A stretch of DNA of 64,000 nt, taken from NCBI GenBank assembly GCA_963575745.1, contig CAUYUJ010016303.1, positions 99,501 to 163,500 of the forward strand, read 5' to 3'. Origin of the DNA: Prorocentrum cordatum (Eukaryota > Sar > Dinophyceae > Prorocentrales > Prorocentraceae). The notes under the pieces are model-generated. The model worked only from the letters and a program-made list of their open reading frames with translations, was not told where the DNA came from and searched no databases. The translations under genes and the position numbers were made by a program. This document shows, piece by piece, positions 32,376 to 43,616 of the stretch (positions are counted from its first letter, which is position 1; every line of letters begins with the position of its first letter).

Positions 32376-34060
32376 CCCCAAGAAACAGAGAAACACGCTC
32401 TTACAAGAGCCGTCGAACGAGGAAACGTACGAAGGCTGGAACAGACAACTATAACCGGAAACCGGCACGCACCACAAAACAAAACCCGAGCGTCCACGAA
32501 AAACAACGAGTCCTGGAAACGCAACCGTTTCTCGCAACCCCCTCTTTAGCCTTTGAACTTCCTTCCTCCTATACACAACAACGGCATGATAATGCAAAGC
32601 GAAAGCCTGAATGACACGCTCCTGCCCTAATTTGCAAAAGTCCCCCGTTTCCCAAGAACCCTCGGCCATCCCCGAATTTTCATTTGTTGGGCAGTGATTT
32701 TTGATCGGGCGAACGCGACGCCGAAGAACAACCCATCGCACGATAACAAGAGCCGTCGAACGAGAAAACCTACGGGCGCTGGAATGGGAAACCCCTGCTG
32801 GAAACCTCCGCGCACCACGGAGCGACACCTGGACACCCACGGAAACGCAACGAGCTTCCCCTGGGCCCCTTTTTCCAACCCTCGGGCGAATGCCACGCCA
32901 AGAAGAGACCATCGCATGAGAACGAAAGCCGTAAAACGAGGAAGCCCGGAGACGCTGGACTAGGAAGCTACTGATGAGAGCCTCCAAACACGACGGGGCG
33001 AAACCCGAACGCCCGCGAAAAGAAACCCATGACTGCAAACGCGATCGCTCATCTAGACCCAACCCAGCCTTCGAACTTCCCTCTTCCAATGCACGACGAC
33101 AACTACATGAAAATGCAGAGCGGGCGCTTGAATAATACACGCCGGCCCGAATTTTGAGAAATCCCCCGTTCCCCAAAAATCTCGGCCACGCCATCTTTTC
33201 AATCTCAGGGCAGTTTCCGCTGATCGGGCGAACAAGACGCCCCCAAAACAGCAACACATGATGACGCGCGCCGTCGAACGAGGAAACGCACGGAGGCTGG
33301 AATCGGAAACTCCTGCTGGAAACTTCCACGCACCACGGAGAAACCCGAACGCCAGCAACAAAAAAGAACGAGCCATGTAAGCGCCATCGAGTCTCGAGAC
33401 CCCCTCTCCAGCCCCTCTTCCTTTGCAAATCGGCTGCATGATGGCAAAAGGCGAGCGCCTGGAGAACTCGCGCCTGCCCAAAACTCTGAACCCCCCCAGC
33501 GTTTCCAGAAACTCTCGGCCACCCTGGGTCGTCAACGTCGGGGCAGTCTCCGCTGATCGGGCGAACGCCGCCCCAAAGACCAACCCAACACACGGTAACA
33601 AGATCCACTGGACGAGGGAACCAACGACCGCTGGAGCAGGACATCCCTGCTGGACACCTCCGAACACCGTGGAACAAGAAGAAGAAAAACAGTAAAACAA
33701 ATGCCCGCGAAAAACAACGCGTCTTGCAAACGAAACCGCGTCTCCAGACCCAACCCAGCCTTCGAAAATCCCTCTTCCAATGCGCGACAACAACGTGAAA
33801 ATGCAGAGCGGACCCCTGAATAACATGCGCCAGCCCCAATGATGGAAACGCACCATTTCCAAGAATTCTCGGCCATCCCGAGTTTCAGTTTTAGGGCAGC
33901 AGCCGCTGGCTGGGCGAACGCTACGCAGAAAAAACACTCATCACATGATGACAAGAGCCGCCGACAAAACAACCCTACGGACGCTGGGATAAGAAACTCC
34001 TGGTGGCAGCCTCCGCGCACCGCGGGGCGAAACCCGAGCGCCCGCGAAGAACTAGGAGCC
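32376..34060. repeat. ~340-bp satellite family, main block
   Basis: About five diverged units. The key block CGGCCA(T/C)CC...GGGCAG...TGATCGGGCGAACG lies at about 32667, 33183, 33518 and 33870, so spacing is 516, 335 and 352 bp. On the minus strand one frame is open for 613 codons (31998-33839) and repeats VRPI(S/K)xxCPxxE-like words in frame. Other units of the family use different frames, so I do not call it a gene. Confidence 0.75.
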
Positions 34061-34147
34061 CAGCTGAAAGAGCGCCGGAGCAAAGGGGGAGGGTTCCCCC
34101 TTAGCTGCCCCCCCCTCCCTTCCGCCTCCCCTGCTGGAAGCTCCCCT

Positions 34148-34279
34148 CTGGCCATCGCTCGGACGTCCATTCCCTGTGTTTTTGTTCGGATTCGTGCGTG
34201 GCTTTTTCGCCAAATGATCAAGGATGCTCCTCGATGGTCCTCGCCGACGGAAAGATGCACACGTCCGAGCGATGCCGAG
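34148..34279 (+). mobile_element. MITE family CTCGGCATCGCTCGGACGT, copy 2
   Basis: GCCATCGCTCGGACGTCC at the left and ACGTCCGAGCGATGCCGAG at the right are inverted. The interior CAAATGATCAAGGATGCTCC is nearly identical to copy 1 at 9154-9284. Confidence 0.7.
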
Positions 34280-34660
34280 CCCCCCCTCCACCCCTTTTTC
34301 GCCTCTCCCCTGAAGCTATCCCCCCCTCCCCCGTTGCGCCCCTCTGGAGCTGCCCCCCCTCTCCCCCTCCTTTCCAAAGGGAGGCGGGGCTTAGCTCCCT
34401 TTGGTTCCAAAGGTGGGGGGGGGGGGCTTAGCAGCCCCCCCCCCCCTCCCCCCCTTTCGGCGGCCAGGAAGCTACCACCCCCTCCCCCCCTTACCTACCC
34501 CCCTCCTTTGACCCCCCTCTGCGGGAAGCCCCCCCCCCCCCCCCTATCCCTCAATTTTTTCCCCCTGCCGGAAGCTCCCCTCCCCTCCCCCCTTTCCAAA
34601 AGGGAAGGGGCGGCTTAGCTACCACCCCCCTCCCTAGAACTCCCCCCTGCCGGACGATCC
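34280..34660. repeat. C-rich region with GGAAGCTCCCC words
   Basis: Long C runs on the plus strand, interrupted by GGAAGCT(C/A)CC and AAGG-GGGG-CTTAGC words that recur every 40-60 bp. Potential i-motif/G-quadruplex DNA; no gene. Confidence 0.55.
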
Positions 34661-34768
34661 TCCCCCGTCGCCGTCGTCGTTGCCGTCGCCGTCGCTCGAC
34701 GTCTTCGTACGACGCCGTCGTCGTCCTCGTCGTCGTTGTCGCCGCCGTCGCCGTCCTTGTCGCCGAAT

Positions 34769-34815
34769 TCGCATGACCTCGTCGTGGTCGTCACGACGAG
34801 GACGAGGTCATGCGA
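34769..34815. repeat. Palindrome with 15-bp perfect arms
   Basis: TCGCATGACCTCGTC (34769-34783) and GACGAGGTCATGCGA (34801-34815) are exact reverse complements around a 17-nt loop. The flanks are CGTCGC-rich on one side and GCGACGG-rich on the other, so weaker pairing continues outwards. Confidence 0.8.
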
Positions 34816-34864
34816 AGACGGCGACGGACGACGGACGACGCGCGACCGACGACCGACGACGACG

Positions 34865-36005
34865 ACGACCAGGGTCAGAGAAACCGAGACCACGACCAAG
34901 GTGCCGAGAAAACGAAGAAACGAAGCAGGGTCCGAGAAAACGAGACCACGGCCCAGGGGCCGAGAAAACGAGAAAACGAACCAGGGTCCAACAAAAACGA
35001 ACCAGGGTCAGAGAAAACGAGACCACGACCCAGGGGCAGAGAAAACGCGAAAACGAACCAAGATCCGATAAAACGAGACGACGACCCAGGGGGCGACAAA
35101 ACGAGACAACGAGAAAACAAACCAGCGCCCGAGAAAACGAAATTACGACCCAGAGGCCGAGAAAGCGAGACAACGAGAAAGCGAACCAGGGCCCGAGAAA
35201 GCGAGAACACAACCCAAGGGCAGAGAACATGAGAAAACGAAAAAACAAACAAAGGGCCCGAGAAAACGAAACAAAAACCCACAAGCTGAGAAAACGAGAC
35301 AATGAACCAGGGTCCGAGGAAACGAGATAACGTCCCAAGGGCCGAGAACACGAGAAAACGATAAAACGAACCAAGGTCCGAGCAAACGAGTCCACGACCC
35401 AGTCCGAGAAAACGCGAATACTGGTCTTAGCAAACGAGACCACGACCCAGGGGCCGAGAAGACGAGAAAACCATTAAAGGAATCAGGGTCAGAGAAAACG
35501 AGACTACGAACCAGGGTCCAAGAAAACGAGACTACGAGAAAACAAACCAGCGTCCGAGAAAACGAAACCACGACCCAGTGGCCGAGAGAACAAGAACACG
35601 AGGAAACTAACCAGGGTCCGAACAAAAATGGACCACGACACAGGCGCCGAGAAAACAAAAAAACGAGAAAACGAACCAGGGTCCGAGAAAACAAGACCAC
35701 GACCCAGGGGCAGAGAAAACGAACAAACAAACCAGGGTCAGAGAAAACGAGACCACGACCCAGGGGCAGAGAAAAAAACGGGAACACGAACCATGGCCCG
35801 AGAAAACCAAACCACGACTCAGGGACAGAGAAACCGAGACCACGAAACGGGGCCCGAGAAAACGAAACCACGACCCAAGGGCCGAGAAAACGAAAAAGAG
35901 AACACGAAACGGGGTCCGAGAAAACGAGACCACGACCGAGGGGCGGAGAAAACACGAGAACGAGAAAACAAACCAAGGTCAGAGAAAACTGGACCACGAC
36001 CCAAG
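34865..36005 (+). repeat. 1.1-kb A/G-rich GAAAACGAGACCACGACC array
   Basis: A degenerate tandem array of ~17- and ~34-bp units combining CGAGAAAACGAGACCACGAC with CCAGGGGCCGAG or CCAGGGTCCGAG. The plus strand contains very little T. Apparent Arg/Glu/Asn/Lys-rich frames are periodic artefacts. Confidence 0.85.
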
Positions 36006-36379
36006 GGCTCCGTCAGCCGTGGCCGCGCCGAGAGACCAGGGAGAAGTGCTCTCGGAGGCTCCCGGCGTGTCCTCTCAGCCCCTGGTGGAGCCCCTTGGCC
36101 CAAAGGAAGAGGCGACAGAGTGGCTCTCTGGAGGCGCCCGTGTGGGTCGCCCTGCGGGACCCCAGCCAACTGACGGACAACTCCCCTCGGAGAGAGATGA
36201 GCCGATTCCGAGACCTCCAGATTTGGCGCGAGATGCGCCTGACAATTGACGGCCCTCCCTGCACCCAGGGTTGCTGTGTTGGCTTCGACTTTCACTGTGA
36301 TGTTGGGTGCGGGTGTGGGCTGTGCCGCGAGGACGGCATCGATGCGAATCCTTCCCAGCGAATTCTCCCCGCCCCCCAC
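36006..36379. other. No gene recognised
   Basis: Unique-looking DNA between two arrays. No conserved frame. Confidence 0.35.
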
Positions 36380-36391
36380 CATCGTCATCAT

Positions 36392-36447
<56 letters not shown>

Positions 36448-36833
36448 GCCTCATCATCATGATATCATCATCATCATCATCACAATCAGCATCATCATCA
36501 TCATCAGCGTCATCGTCATCATAATCAGCAGCATCATCATCATCATCAACATCATCAACATCATCAGCATCAACATCATCAGCATCAAAATCATCAGCAT
36601 CAGCATCAGCACCAGCACCAGCATTATCAGCATCATCATCATAATCATAATCATACCACCATCACCATCATCAGAATCACCATCACCATCACCATCGTCA
36701 TCACCACAATCATCACCATCATCATCATCATCACCATCATCATCATCTTCACCATCATCATCATCAGCAGCATCAACATCAGCATCAACAGCATCATCAT
36801 CACCATCACCATCATCATCATCATCATCATCAG

Positions 36834-36883
<50 letters not shown>

Positions 36884-36885
36884 CG
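36380..36885. repeat. CAT microsatellite
   Basis: About 500 bp of CAT/ATC triplets with CAG, CAA and CAC variants. Confidence 0.95.
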
Positions 36886-38584
36886 TTCCTCCGTCCTCAA
36901 CGTCGCGTCCCCTCCCACGGCGTCAGGAATCGTATCTCTGATTACAAAGCTGTGCGTCTCAGTCAGAACAAGCGGAAACGATCGGGATCCAACGGCTCCG
37001 GCCCGGCAGCCCGCCGCGTGTCTGCAGGCAACGGCAGAGGGGCGGGGGGCGAACCATCGATGCGTTGCATCTCGGTCTGGAATACGCTCTCTAAGCGGCT
37101 TCCGCGTCCCTGGCGCGAGGCGACGGGGGGAGAAGGGAAGAGGAGTGAGGAATGGCAGGGTAGCGGGGGAAGACAAAGGGCGACAATAACGCGCGTGAGT
37201 ATGTTGACGACGGCTGGGGTGCCAGGGGTCATGTAAGGCCCTGCCTCACAGAAAACTGTGCCCTCGCAAGTGGCGCCCTCACGATCGCCCGACCAGGCGA
37301 TAAGATGGCATTTGTCGCTGTCGTCGTCGTTTCCTCCGCGCCGCTTCTGGCGTCGCCGCGCGCGCCGCGCAATATGGAACCTCAGGCGCGGATGGGGCCC
37401 CCCGTTTGTTCTGTTTCACAATCGGATCGTCGTCTTGGTTTCGGTCGCGCTCGTCGCCCCGGCCCCCTGCCCCCCCCCCCTTTCCTCTCGCTCGGTGCCC
37501 CCTTCGTCGTCGTCGTCGTCGTCGCCGCTTGTGTTCCGCCGCGTGACGTTACTGCGTTCCGTTTCTCCGATAGAAAATGCCATGGCCCAGTCCAAGTTGA
37601 GCCTATCGCTCGCGCATGCAATATGCATGCCCCCTCCGGCCGCGCAGCCATAACTTTCAGCGCATGCATTCGCCATGTGTTTACCGAGCGCACTTGGATC
37701 TCCAGCAGGACTGATTCGAGGGTTCAGGCTTGCCCGTCTTAGACTTGTTTTCCGTCGGCGATTTTCTTTTCAGGCTTTCTGTTCAGGGGCAATGATTGTT
37801 GTTGTGCGTGTCACATTCCAGCTTGTCGTGAGTCGTCTCCCTTGCACCTCTCCCCTTGCCTCCTATCCTTCTTCTCGTTTTGCCCCTCCGTTCCCGCTTG
37901 ATACCTCTTTGGCACATCAATGTTTTTCCCCGTGCGCGCAGGGGTCTCCGCGGACATGGGCGGCATCGGCGGCTATCATTTCCGCGATGACAAATTCCAA
38001 ACTCAATCTCGCAACAATCTCAAAATGAACAGGCACGGCGGCGAGCGCGCAGTTGTCGTCTGCTGCATCGGTCTCTCTGCATTTCCTCTTTGCCCCCCTT
38101 CCGTCCTCTGCGCTTTGAGTTTGCAGCGCGCGCGCAAATTGCCCCTCTCTTGCGGTCGGGGTGGAAGGATGGCGGCGCATTCCGTTCGATGGTCAGCGAA
38201 CTCTATACTCCGTGGTGATAAAAAGGCTTACGGGCCCCACGATGGAGACACTCCCCGCGTCCAGGGGGCGTTCGCGCACAGCTCGCCGGATGCGCTATTC
38301 GTAGTTCTGCATCCGCGGAGGTGGCCAGCGATTGGCATGCGGGGCGCTGGTCAACGACGACTCCATATACCAACGTGAAAACGTACCTCTGCTGTACAGC
38401 GCTGGTGATACTTGCAATTCGGAACACTCTTGTTGTGCTGATGGGCCACTGTCGGCATCTTCCACGCCGCCAGCGCCAAGTGCACTTTCGGCACCTACGT
38501 CGCCGAATATTGTCACATTCCTAGCCGCTTGCTTAGTGGGGGTCTCAGGGTGGCGGATGGTATCCTGACCAAGCAAGCGTGCGC
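36886..38584. other. No gene recognised (1.7 kb)
   Basis: This is one of the longest stretches with few simple repeats. It has moderate composition, pyrimidine-rich segments near 37840-37930 and open frames up to ~150 codons on both strands. None shows a recognised domain, an SL or a repeat origin. If the window holds a cellular gene or exons, this is a plausible place, but I cannot support one. Confidence 0.35.
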
Positions 38585-39164
38585 GTCTGTGAAAATTCGT
38601 GCGCGTGGGAATGCGTGTGCGTGCGCGTGTGCGTGTGTGTGTGTATGTGTGTGTGTGTGTGTTTGTGTGTGTGTGTGCGTGCGTGTGTGTGTATGTGCGT
38701 ATGTGTGTATGTCTGTATCTGCGCGCGTGCCTGTGCGTATGCTTGCGCGTGCGCGTGCGCGCGTGCGCGTGCGCGTGCGCGTGCGCGTGCGCGCGCGCGT
38801 GCGCGTGCGCGTGCGCGTGCGTGTGCGCATGCGCGTGCGCGCGCGCGTGCGTGCCTGTGCACGTGTGTGCGCGCGTGCGCGTGCGTGTGCGTGTTGGTGC
38901 GCGTGCGAACGTGCGCGTGCGTTTGCGTGTGCGTGTGCATGTGCGTGTGCGCGCGCGTTCGTGCGTACGCGCGCGTGCGTGTACGTGAGCGTGTGCGTTA
39001 CATGTGCGTGCGCGTATGCGTGTGCGCGTGCGTTTGCGTGCACCTGTGCGCGTGCGTGCGTGCGCGTGCGTGCGTGTGTGTGTGTGTGTGTGCGTGCGTG
39101 CGTGCGCGCGTGAATGCGTGCGCGCGTGCGTGCGTGAGTGCGTGCGCGCGCGTGCGTGTGTGTG

Positions 39165-39218
<54 letters not shown>

Positions 39219-39360
39219 TGTCTGCGTTCGTGCGCGCGCGCGTGTGTGCGTGCGTTTTGTGTGCGTTTGTGTTTGTGTGTGCGTGTGTGTGTTGTGCGCT
39301 CGTGCGTGCGTGTGTGCCTGCGTGCGCGCGCGTGTTTGCGTGGTTGCGCGTGCGTGTGTG
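38585..39360. repeat. GTGCGT alternating purine-pyrimidine tract
   Basis: Almost 0.8 kb of alternating GT/GC dinucleotides, with a pure GTGCGC core at about 38750-38860 and pure GT runs at 39160-39212. The alternation is the classic Z-DNA sequence requirement. The apparent Cys/Val/Arg or His/Thr/Ala frames are periodic artefacts. Confidence 0.95.
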
Positions 39361-39660
39361 TGCGTTGTTTGTCGAATGTTGTGCGTTGTGTATTCTGTGC
39401 TGTGCATTGTGCGTTGTGTGTTGTGTTATGTGTTGTGATTTGCGCGTAGTGCAAGTGCGTTGTGTGTTGTGTTGTGTATTGCGTGTTGTGTTGCGTGACA
39501 TGTGTTGTGTAACGTGCGTTATGTGTTGCGCTGTGCGGTGTGCGTTGTGCGATGTGCGTTGCGCGTCGTTTGTTGCGTTGCGCGCTGTGCGTTGCGCGAC
39601 GTGTTGTGCGCTGTGTGATGTGCGTTGTGCGTTAAATGTTGCGTTGCGCGCGCGCGCCTT
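39361..39660. repeat. Degenerate GTTGTGCGTTGTG repeat
   Basis: Short degenerate TTGTGCG words continue from the GTGCGT tract, with weaker purine-pyrimidine alternation. Confidence 0.7.
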
Positions 39661-40291
39661 CGCTGGCCCCCCGCCGCGAGCATCGCCCGCAGATGCAGCC
39701 GAGCCGCGCGCCCAGGACAACAGCGCAGGCGGCGGTCGGTAAGGGGGCGGCGCGCGGCCGGGGCACGGTCCGCTGCGCAGCCACCCGACGCCGATGCACA
39801 AACCCCGCGCGCTGCGTAGATGCACCCAAAAAACATGACCGGCTCCGCCCCTGCACTGGTGGACACAGACAGCCCCTGCCAAAGCGCGCGCCTCGCATCG
39901 CAAGCGCGGCGCGGCAAACTCGGCGCCGCATGCAGCTCGCGCTGCGCGCGCGCCGAATCGGCGAGGAAGGGTGTCAGTCAGCTCTCGGCGGCGCGATGGG
40001 GCGGCCTACGCCGCGCGACTCCGCGCGAGGCTCGCGGTAGCATGTGGGGGCGCGCGTGCGCGAGAGAGCACACCTTGGGCCATTCGCGCGCGTTCGCGAA
40101 ATATGGGCACAGGGCGGAAGGGGGCATGTAAGAGGTCGGGGAATGCCCCCGACGAGCCGCAGGCCTCATCCGCGCCAGCGCATTTGACCGAAGCCCCCAG
40201 GGATACGCTATCGACCCCGAAGAGGAGAGACGACAAACGACGACGACGACACCAGCGACGAAGACCGACGACGACAACGACGACGACGGCG
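39661..40291. other. No gene recognised
   Basis: G+C-rich. The last 60 bp are CGACGA-type triplets that abut the truncated 3' end of LINE B. Confidence 0.4.
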
Positions 40292-42540
40292 CTGCGCCCG
40301 CCCTTGACCGAGATCACGCCGAGCGACCGGCGCAGACGGGCTGCCAGGCCATAGCGAGCAGCTGGGAGGTTCGCCGCTGCCCTCGACTTCTTGACCGCCA
40401 CGTCGAGGTCCACGTCCACGAGTGGCGTCTCGAGCTTGAAGGCCGCCTCAGCGACCTCCTCCGCCCCCCGCACGACCCCGCCAACTCGATGGAGCACGAG
40501 GTCGTCCACGACCACTGCCAGCGACGCGGCCGGGTCCGGGGTGACCAGGCGGTCGAGCGGCCCGATCAGGATGAGCTTCAGCAGCGAGGCCGCGAAGCCG
40601 TCGCCAGGCAGGATGGACTGCCTCGCCTCGATCACGCTCGAGGCAGCGCTGCCCGTGCAGAGGGCCCTCGGCGCGCAGCGCAGATCCGGCGTCAGCTTGA
40701 GCTGCCGCAGCCGGAAGCCAGTGGCGATGGCATCTTCGAGCAGCCAGCGGTGTCGCACCTGCTCGAACGCCTTGAGCAGGTCGAGCAGGACGGCGACCGC
40801 CACCCAGGACTCGGCGTCGCCGCGGTCAGCGCCCCGCTGCGTGGCCCACTCTCCGATCGCAGCTTGATGCCGCGCGGCCCGCTCGCAGCCGCGGCCAGCC
40901 GTGGCCCGCCAGTATGGGCGATCGTTTGCCTCCTCCCACTTGCGGGCAAGTCCACGCGGAAGTCGCGCCGGCACCCTCGCTGGCACCATGATGACGGCGA
41001 TGGGCCTCACGCCGCCCGGCCGCCTCTGGATGAAGCCGATCTTGGTGGTCATGAGCGGCCAGGCAGCGTCGCGCTCGATCGCCATGAGGACGTCGATGAG
41101 AACCCCCAGCGCCTCGCCGCGCGGCTCATCAAGCTGACGCGGCCTCGCGGCGCAGAAGGACATGCCCGTGGTGGCCCTGAAGGAGCGCAGCACCTCGCGC
41201 AGCCCCTGGACTGTGGGCCTCGGCGGCCTCTCGCCCAGGTCCGAGGGCCAGTGCAAGCGCATGTGCTCGCAGGATGTCCTCCACCAGGGACTCCACTCTA
41301 CCTCGAGCTGCGTCACCTGCTGCCCGATCCAGGGGCTCGAACAACTGCCTGCCGTCGCCGAGGCCGCAGTCGTTCTCGACTTCGCCGATGGGGCTCGGGT
41401 CGAACCCGATGGGCAGACGGGGGGCCGCGTGAAGATCGCCGCCTCCACCTTCGGCCTGCTTCTCGACCCACTGCTGGCCCAGGTCGCCTCTGCAGGGGCT
41501 CGAGGCCAGCGAGCACCAGCCAGAGGGAGCCGACGGTGCCGCCGCGGCTCTGCGGGGCGAGCTCGCCCCTTGTGCTTGACCCTGTCCTCCTCCACCTGAT
41601 AGATGTCGATCCACTCATCCTCGGCGGCGTCGAGGAGCCGCTGCCAGTCGGTGGCGAGGTGGCCCCTGATGCTGTTCTCATGCTCGACCTTGTCCAGCGC
41701 CCTCTCCTGCCCGCCAGCAAGCAAGCTCTGCAGTTCCTGGCCGATATCGCCCCGGCGCTCGCCGCGCGCATGGCAAGCACAGCCCGCAGGCCGCTGGGCG
41801 GGGAAGGACTCGGGCACCTGCGCGACCCTGACCCGCGGCCTTCTGCGCGAGGCCCCCAACTCCAAGATGGCGGGCTTGTGCGGGTAGGCTGGCGACCCAC
41901 CGACCACTCGGATGTTGGTCGCCTTGAGCCCTCGCGAGACGATGAACAGGTCGATCGTCCTCTTAGACTGCGCGCAGGTGACCCCCAAGGTGTCCGCGAC
42001 GACGGGATCGAGGAGCCTCAGCGCGCCCGACTTCGCCAGCTCCTGCTTGGTGCAATTGAAGTCGCCCCCGACCACGCACGGGCGACCATGCTCTCGCAGC
42101 CTGCAGGCCAGGTCGCTCAGCGCCTGGTAGTAGAACGCGTTCGCGCCAAAGCCTGACTGCAGGTGGATGTTGGCCAGCGCGATGCCACCGCGCATTGGCC
42201 CATCATGATGCAGCGCAATCACGCACCCTTCACGTAGGAATGACGGGCGCGACCCCTGCATGGCGGCAAGCCCATGCTCGCTGCGCGGAGGCGGGCAGTC
42301 CCCCAGTCGCCGGCCCACCAGCCAGCGACGGCGCCGCGGCTGCCCCGCAAGCACGAAGTCCCCATGCGACGAAGCTCCCCTCCAGCGTCCGTCGCGCGCG
42401 CTTGTCCCAGCCGTGTCTCTTGAAACAGAATGGCGTCGCAGCCAACCAGCTCCTCGACGAGGCACCTGTCGACATTCGAATATGAAATCATATTCAGCGA
42501 CGCGATGTTCCTGGACTGGGCGCGGCTACTCCAACCGCGG
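40292..42540 (-). pseudogene. LINE B ORF2: APE-type endonuclease + reverse transcriptase, frameshifted and truncated
   Basis: The endonuclease begins NIASLN...AILFQETRL in the frame +1 to ORF1. A frame change follows, after which one frame is open for about 700 codons to the truncation. Its landmarks are ALANIHLQSGFG, the catalytic block VVGGDFNC, RTIDLFIVS, and a degenerate terminal motif YPHKPAI in place of SDHxP. RT landmarks are RPIAVI, motif A VLLDLLKAFEQVRH (Asp present), motif B-like SILPGDGFAASLLKL and motif C AVVVDDLVL, with the Asp pair present but VDD rather than the ADD common in LINEs. About 350 nt present in A are missing near 41480. No AUG precedes the endonuclease in its frame close to the ORF1 stop. 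Confidence 0.8.
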
Positions 42541-43616
42541 CTTCTTGGCCTCGACCGCGGCCTTGTGCTTCTGATTGAGGTGGGCCCGGGGCCCCTCGAC
42601 AAACTTCCGCTTCTCGGGGTCGGAGCCGACGAAGTCAGAGGCTGCGGCCTGGAACGCGTCACCCGCGGCGAACTCCAGCGGGCACCCTTCGAGGTCCACG
42701 TCGAAGCCTTCGCCCGCGGCGACGCCTGCAGCGGCGGCCCCAGCGGCAGCCCCGCAGCCGCTCGCTGGGGCGCCCGCGGCGCCACCACCCGCTGCGGCTG
42801 GGCTGGGAGACTGAGCTGCCAAAACTCCTGCCAGCAGCGCGCGGAGGGGGCCCAGCAGATCCTCGCTGAGCTGGAGGTTGGGGTTCTCCAGGGACGCGCC
42901 CACGACGCCCTCGAGCTTCTTCGCATGGCCGATGAGTTCGCCAACGTCGCACTTGAGCGCGGCGCCACGCTTGGGCACGGTGTCGTTGGCGAGCGCGGCC
43001 TTCGCCCTGGATGCGGTGGCGTCCAGCTCGACCTGCAGCTGCGCGACCTTCTCCTGCTGGAGCAGGAAGCGCGACTGCCGCAGGCTGCGCTTGCCGCCGG
43101 CGGCCAGCATGACGGACAGCAGCTGGAAGTCGGCATCGCTGAATGCCAAGAAACGGTCGCGGGCCTCGGGTGAGAGCTTGGGCGGCTGCGCCCCTGAGCC
43201 CCCTCCATCTCCACGCTTCGGCTTCTGCGCGATGTGCCGCGGGCGGGAGTCGCCAGCTCCGCCCGCCCACACCCCGCGCGGAGGAGGAGGACCATCACGA
43301 GGAGCAGGCGCACCGCGATTGGTTGGCCGACAGCCCGTGCACCCCGCCTGCCGACACTTCGCGCGCCAGCCTCGGTTCTTGTAGCGGCAGCGGTGGCATC
43401 GCCAGCTTGTCACCTGAGCTGACTCACGCGCTGCAGCGGCGCCAGAGCCGCCGCCGCCGCCGCCGAGAGGAGGAGGAACCTTGCCGCGCGAACGGCTCGC
43501 CACAAGGGTGGCGGGCTCCTCATCTGGGGCTGACCAGGCGGAGACTATGGAAGACTGCCGCGGATTAGCGGTATCCTTGCAGGCACGGAGGCGCGGAACC
43601 CCCAAAGTGCAGGCAT
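42526..43616 (-). CDS. LINE B ORF1: RanBP2-like zinc finger protein
   Basis: Counterpart of LINE A ORF1, intact as a frame (open back through the SL; stop at 42526). It keeps the zinc finger WRCHRCRYKNRGWRAKCRQAGC and the CDVGELIGHAKKLEGVV and LQLSEDLLGPLRALLAG blocks, and ends KKPRLE. About 50 residues of the coiled coil seen in A are absent, in frame, between LLQQ and EKVAQ; the breakpoints share CAGCAG/CAGGAG microhomology. Where A has its first in-frame Met, B has Lys, so no early AUG exists in this frame. The ATG abutting the SL opens only a 23-codon frame here. Confidence 0.6.

Noticed and set aside
34680-35997. Arg/Glu/Asn/Lys-rich frames on the plus strand and Phe/Ser-rich frames on the minus strand
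   Set aside because: Periodic products of the GAAAACGAGACC array, with equal openness in several frames and no start context.
36095-37189. Ser/Ile-rich 364-codon frame
   Set aside because: It is mostly CAT-triplet translation.
38513-39903. His/Thr/Ala- and Cys/Val/Arg-rich frames of 300-390 codons
   Set aside because: Direct translations of the alternating GTGC repeat; all six frames are open.
40489-42156. 555-codon open frame on the plus strand
   Set aside because: It is exactly antisense to the endonuclease/RT of LINE B. In such G+C-rich coding DNA the complementary frame stays open by composition.
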